Source of the DNA: AP-15 sp963833745
Lineage (GTDB): Bacteria; Pseudomonadota; Alphaproteobacteria; ATCC43930; CGMCC-115725
Direction of reading: 5' to 3'
NCBI GenBank assembly: GCA_963833745.1
Contig: CAWHZD010000004.1
Coordinates: 1,240,001-1,304,000, forward strand
Length of the DNA stretch: 64,000 nt
In this document: positions 62,892-64,000 of the stretch, in pieces
How positions within the stretch are numbered: the stretch's first letter is position 1
How the letters are laid out: each line of letters opens with the position of its first letter
Made by a program: the position numbers and the translations under genes
Notes under the pieces: model-generated
Told to the model about the DNA's origin: nothing
The model's database searches: none
Seen by the model: the letters and a program-made list of their open reading frames with translations, nothing else

Positions 62892-63502
62892 GATAACGCC
62901 TAATCCTGTCCTGGATCTGCAACGGGTAGATTGTTAGGACTTTTGCAAAACGGGCTAACGAACCGCATCGCTCGATAGCAACCTCTCGCTCCAGAGCTTC
63001 GCGCGAAAACGGCGAGAGTTACCTCCCGCCGTCGTCGTCACTGCCGGAACTCAAAGGACTGAACTATCGCAATGTACCTACGGCCAAGCACAGGCTCGGC
63101 CCCGCCTCACCCTACCGTCGCAGCCGCCAGCGGGGAGCGACCGTTGACTGATAAATGTCACAGAACGGCGGATTTGTCCAGGAAGCTGGAGCGGCCAGCA
63201 CTGCGGCAAGTTGCCGCTCTCGGTACGGCGTGATGAAAGACGAGCGTCAGTGGCACCCTTCGCGCGCCCGAGCGGAATTGGACATTGGCCCGTGGGGTCC
63301 GCCGAGTTCGAGCAGGTCGAGAGTGAACCTGACGCGGGCCATAGCGGCGTTTCCAGAGACAAGACCAGCAGCAGGCCAAGCAGCCAACGCGGCGGCGTTG
63401 ATGGCCTCTGCATTGGCATCTGTCGAGAATGCATCCCGACCGCTGGCAGCTTGCCATAATTAGTTGCGGTGTCAGTCCTCCGTACAAGCATGAAAATTTT
63501 TC
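62892..63502. other. 611-base gap, no gene seen
   Basis: Divergent intergenic space between the CtrA-like gene and the secreted-protein gene. Several GC-driven ORFs overlap on both strands without motifs. Promoters for both neighbours are expected. Confidence 0.4.
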
Positions 63503-63532
63503 TTGTTCAGCGCGAGAGATTTGCTGTAACCT
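63503..63532 (+). promoter_or_regulatory. Putative promoter of the secreted-protein gene
   Basis: TTGTTC (63503-63508) and TAACCT (63527-63532) are 18 bases apart, 36 bases before the GTG start at 63569. Both boxes are weak matches. Confidence 0.28.
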
Positions 63533-63568
63533 GCCCTGCACTGCTTGAGGCTGTTCGGGGGAGTTTTC

Positions 63569-64000
63569 GTGGCCAACCGACTGATCGGCTCAGTATTTGT
63601 CCTTTTACTGCTATCCGTCTGCCCTCTGACGCCTGCGTCCGCAATTCCGATAACAGCATCCTTTACGGTCAGTGGATTTGGCGTCGGTGCGCCAACCGAC
63701 CCGGTTACCGGGTCGATTGGTTACGACGCGGCTTCGACCATGTCGGATATCAACTCGTTGACCTCGATCAGCCTAACGATCGCGGGGCATACCTACCTGC
63801 TCAGCGACGTGGGCTTCATTTCTTCTGTTGGACTTCAAATCATCGGCGGATCTTTAAATGGCGTTGGCATCGCTTCTCCTGGCACTAATGACTTTGTTCT
63901 GGAATGGAACTCAACTACGCTAAACCCTATTCTTTTAAATTACACTGCCAACTCTTCGCCTGATAGCGTCTTTTCTAGTACGACCTTCCCCGCCTTCAGT
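63569..64000 (+). CDS. Secreted protein of unknown function, partial at window edge
   Basis: GTG 63569, preceded by CGGGGGAG, opens a frame that stays open to the window end (144 codons). Residues 1-25 (MANRLIGSVFVLLLLSVCPL then TPASA) form a signal peptide with cleavage after ASA. The mature part is Ser/Thr/Gly-rich and beta-like: ITASFTVSGFGVGAPTDPVT, GSIGYDAASTMSDINSLTSI, FVLEWNSTTLNPILLNYTAN. This style is common in PEP-CTERM-sorted extracellular proteins, but the C-terminus needed to tell is outside the window. Base composition is lower in G/C than the backbone. Confidence 0.7.
   Translation, partial: MANRLIGSVFVLLLLSVCPLTPASAIPITASFTVSGFGVGAPTDPVTGSIGYDAASTMSDINSLTSISLTIAGHTYLLSDVGFISSVGLQIIGGSLNGVGIASPGTNDFVLEWNSTTLNPILLNYTANSSPDSVFSSTTFPAFS

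Noticed and set aside
63078..63541. Leftward ORFs upstream of the secreted-protein gene
   Set aside because: Two overlapping frames with Cys/Arg/Ser-rich composition, no ribosome site and no recognisable domain; treated as non-coding.

Overview
The window looks like part of an alphaproteobacterial chromosome, probably from a Rhodospirillales-like lineage. It is GC-rich, carries the alphaproteobacterial families DUF4167 and DUF1178, has the backbone order lysC-(nitronate monooxygenase)-ptsP-rodZ-ispG-hisS-prfA-prmC-DUF4167-clpB, and contains a CtrA-type response regulator and tail genes of the gene-transfer-agent (GTA) type. The species is not determined; the lineage call is inference from gene content.

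Layout. (1) 1-4.7 kb: a leftward DNA-modification/helicase pair (type III-like mod and res). Between them sits a DUF559 (Vsr-like) endonuclease gene flanked on both sides by blocks of a short G/C-rich palindromic repeat. A third block lies inside mod and splits it into two ORFs that overlap as ATGA. (2) 5.1-23.5 kb: housekeeping backbone: a methyltransferase, comF, glutaredoxin, nitrilase-type amidohydrolase, DUF1178, ubiG, lysC, nitronate monooxygenase, ptsP, rodZ, ispG, hisS, prfA, prmC, DUF4167, clpB. ispG, hisS and prmC each show a one-base frameshift as presented. (3) 23.6-32.6 kb: a domesticated-phage/GTA-like cluster with an S24 repressor, two accessory genes, large terminase, tail chaperone-like gene, tape measure, DUF2460, DUF2163, NlpC/P60 peptidase and a truncated tail-tip gene. 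Head genes are absent, and a truncated IS256-type element lies where they would be expected. (4) 32.6-45 kb: an IS-rich scrambled zone. Fragments of treZ, an SDR and Ku are joined end to end with IS pieces. It also holds two inverted copies of one IS256-type element, an intact IS5-type element, and a compact resolvase/PIN-like/membrane-protein cassette. (5) 43-56 kb: catabolic and accessory genes: oleate hydratase, RlmA-type rRNA methyltransferase plus GNAT, exported methyltransferase, alpha/beta hydrolase, VOC protein, SDR, glutamine amidotransferase, D-2-hydroxyacid dehydrogenase and a frameshifted TPR gene. (6) 56-62 kb: nested and broken ISs (IS481, IS256-type, IS110) next to the 3' half of a selenocysteine tRNA gene and a truncated P4-type integrase. 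(7) 61-64 kb: two tiny membrane-protein genes, a CtrA-like regulator without its phosphoacceptor Asp and with a frameshift, and the start of a secreted protein that leaves the window.

How it fits together. The backbone genes are ordinary. The accessory zones read as a history of mobile-element insertion followed by deletion. Three interrupted genes (resolvase, a 69-residue ORF, the IS481 transposase) can be rebuilt exactly by removing an IS and one copy of its target duplication. The many single-base frameshifts, mostly +1 and some in essential genes, could be sequence errors or real decay, and the sequence alone cannot decide. The most novel candidates are the repeat-bracketed DUF559 unit, the resolvase-PIN-membrane cassette, the non-phosphorylatable CtrA-like protein and the selC/integrase junction.
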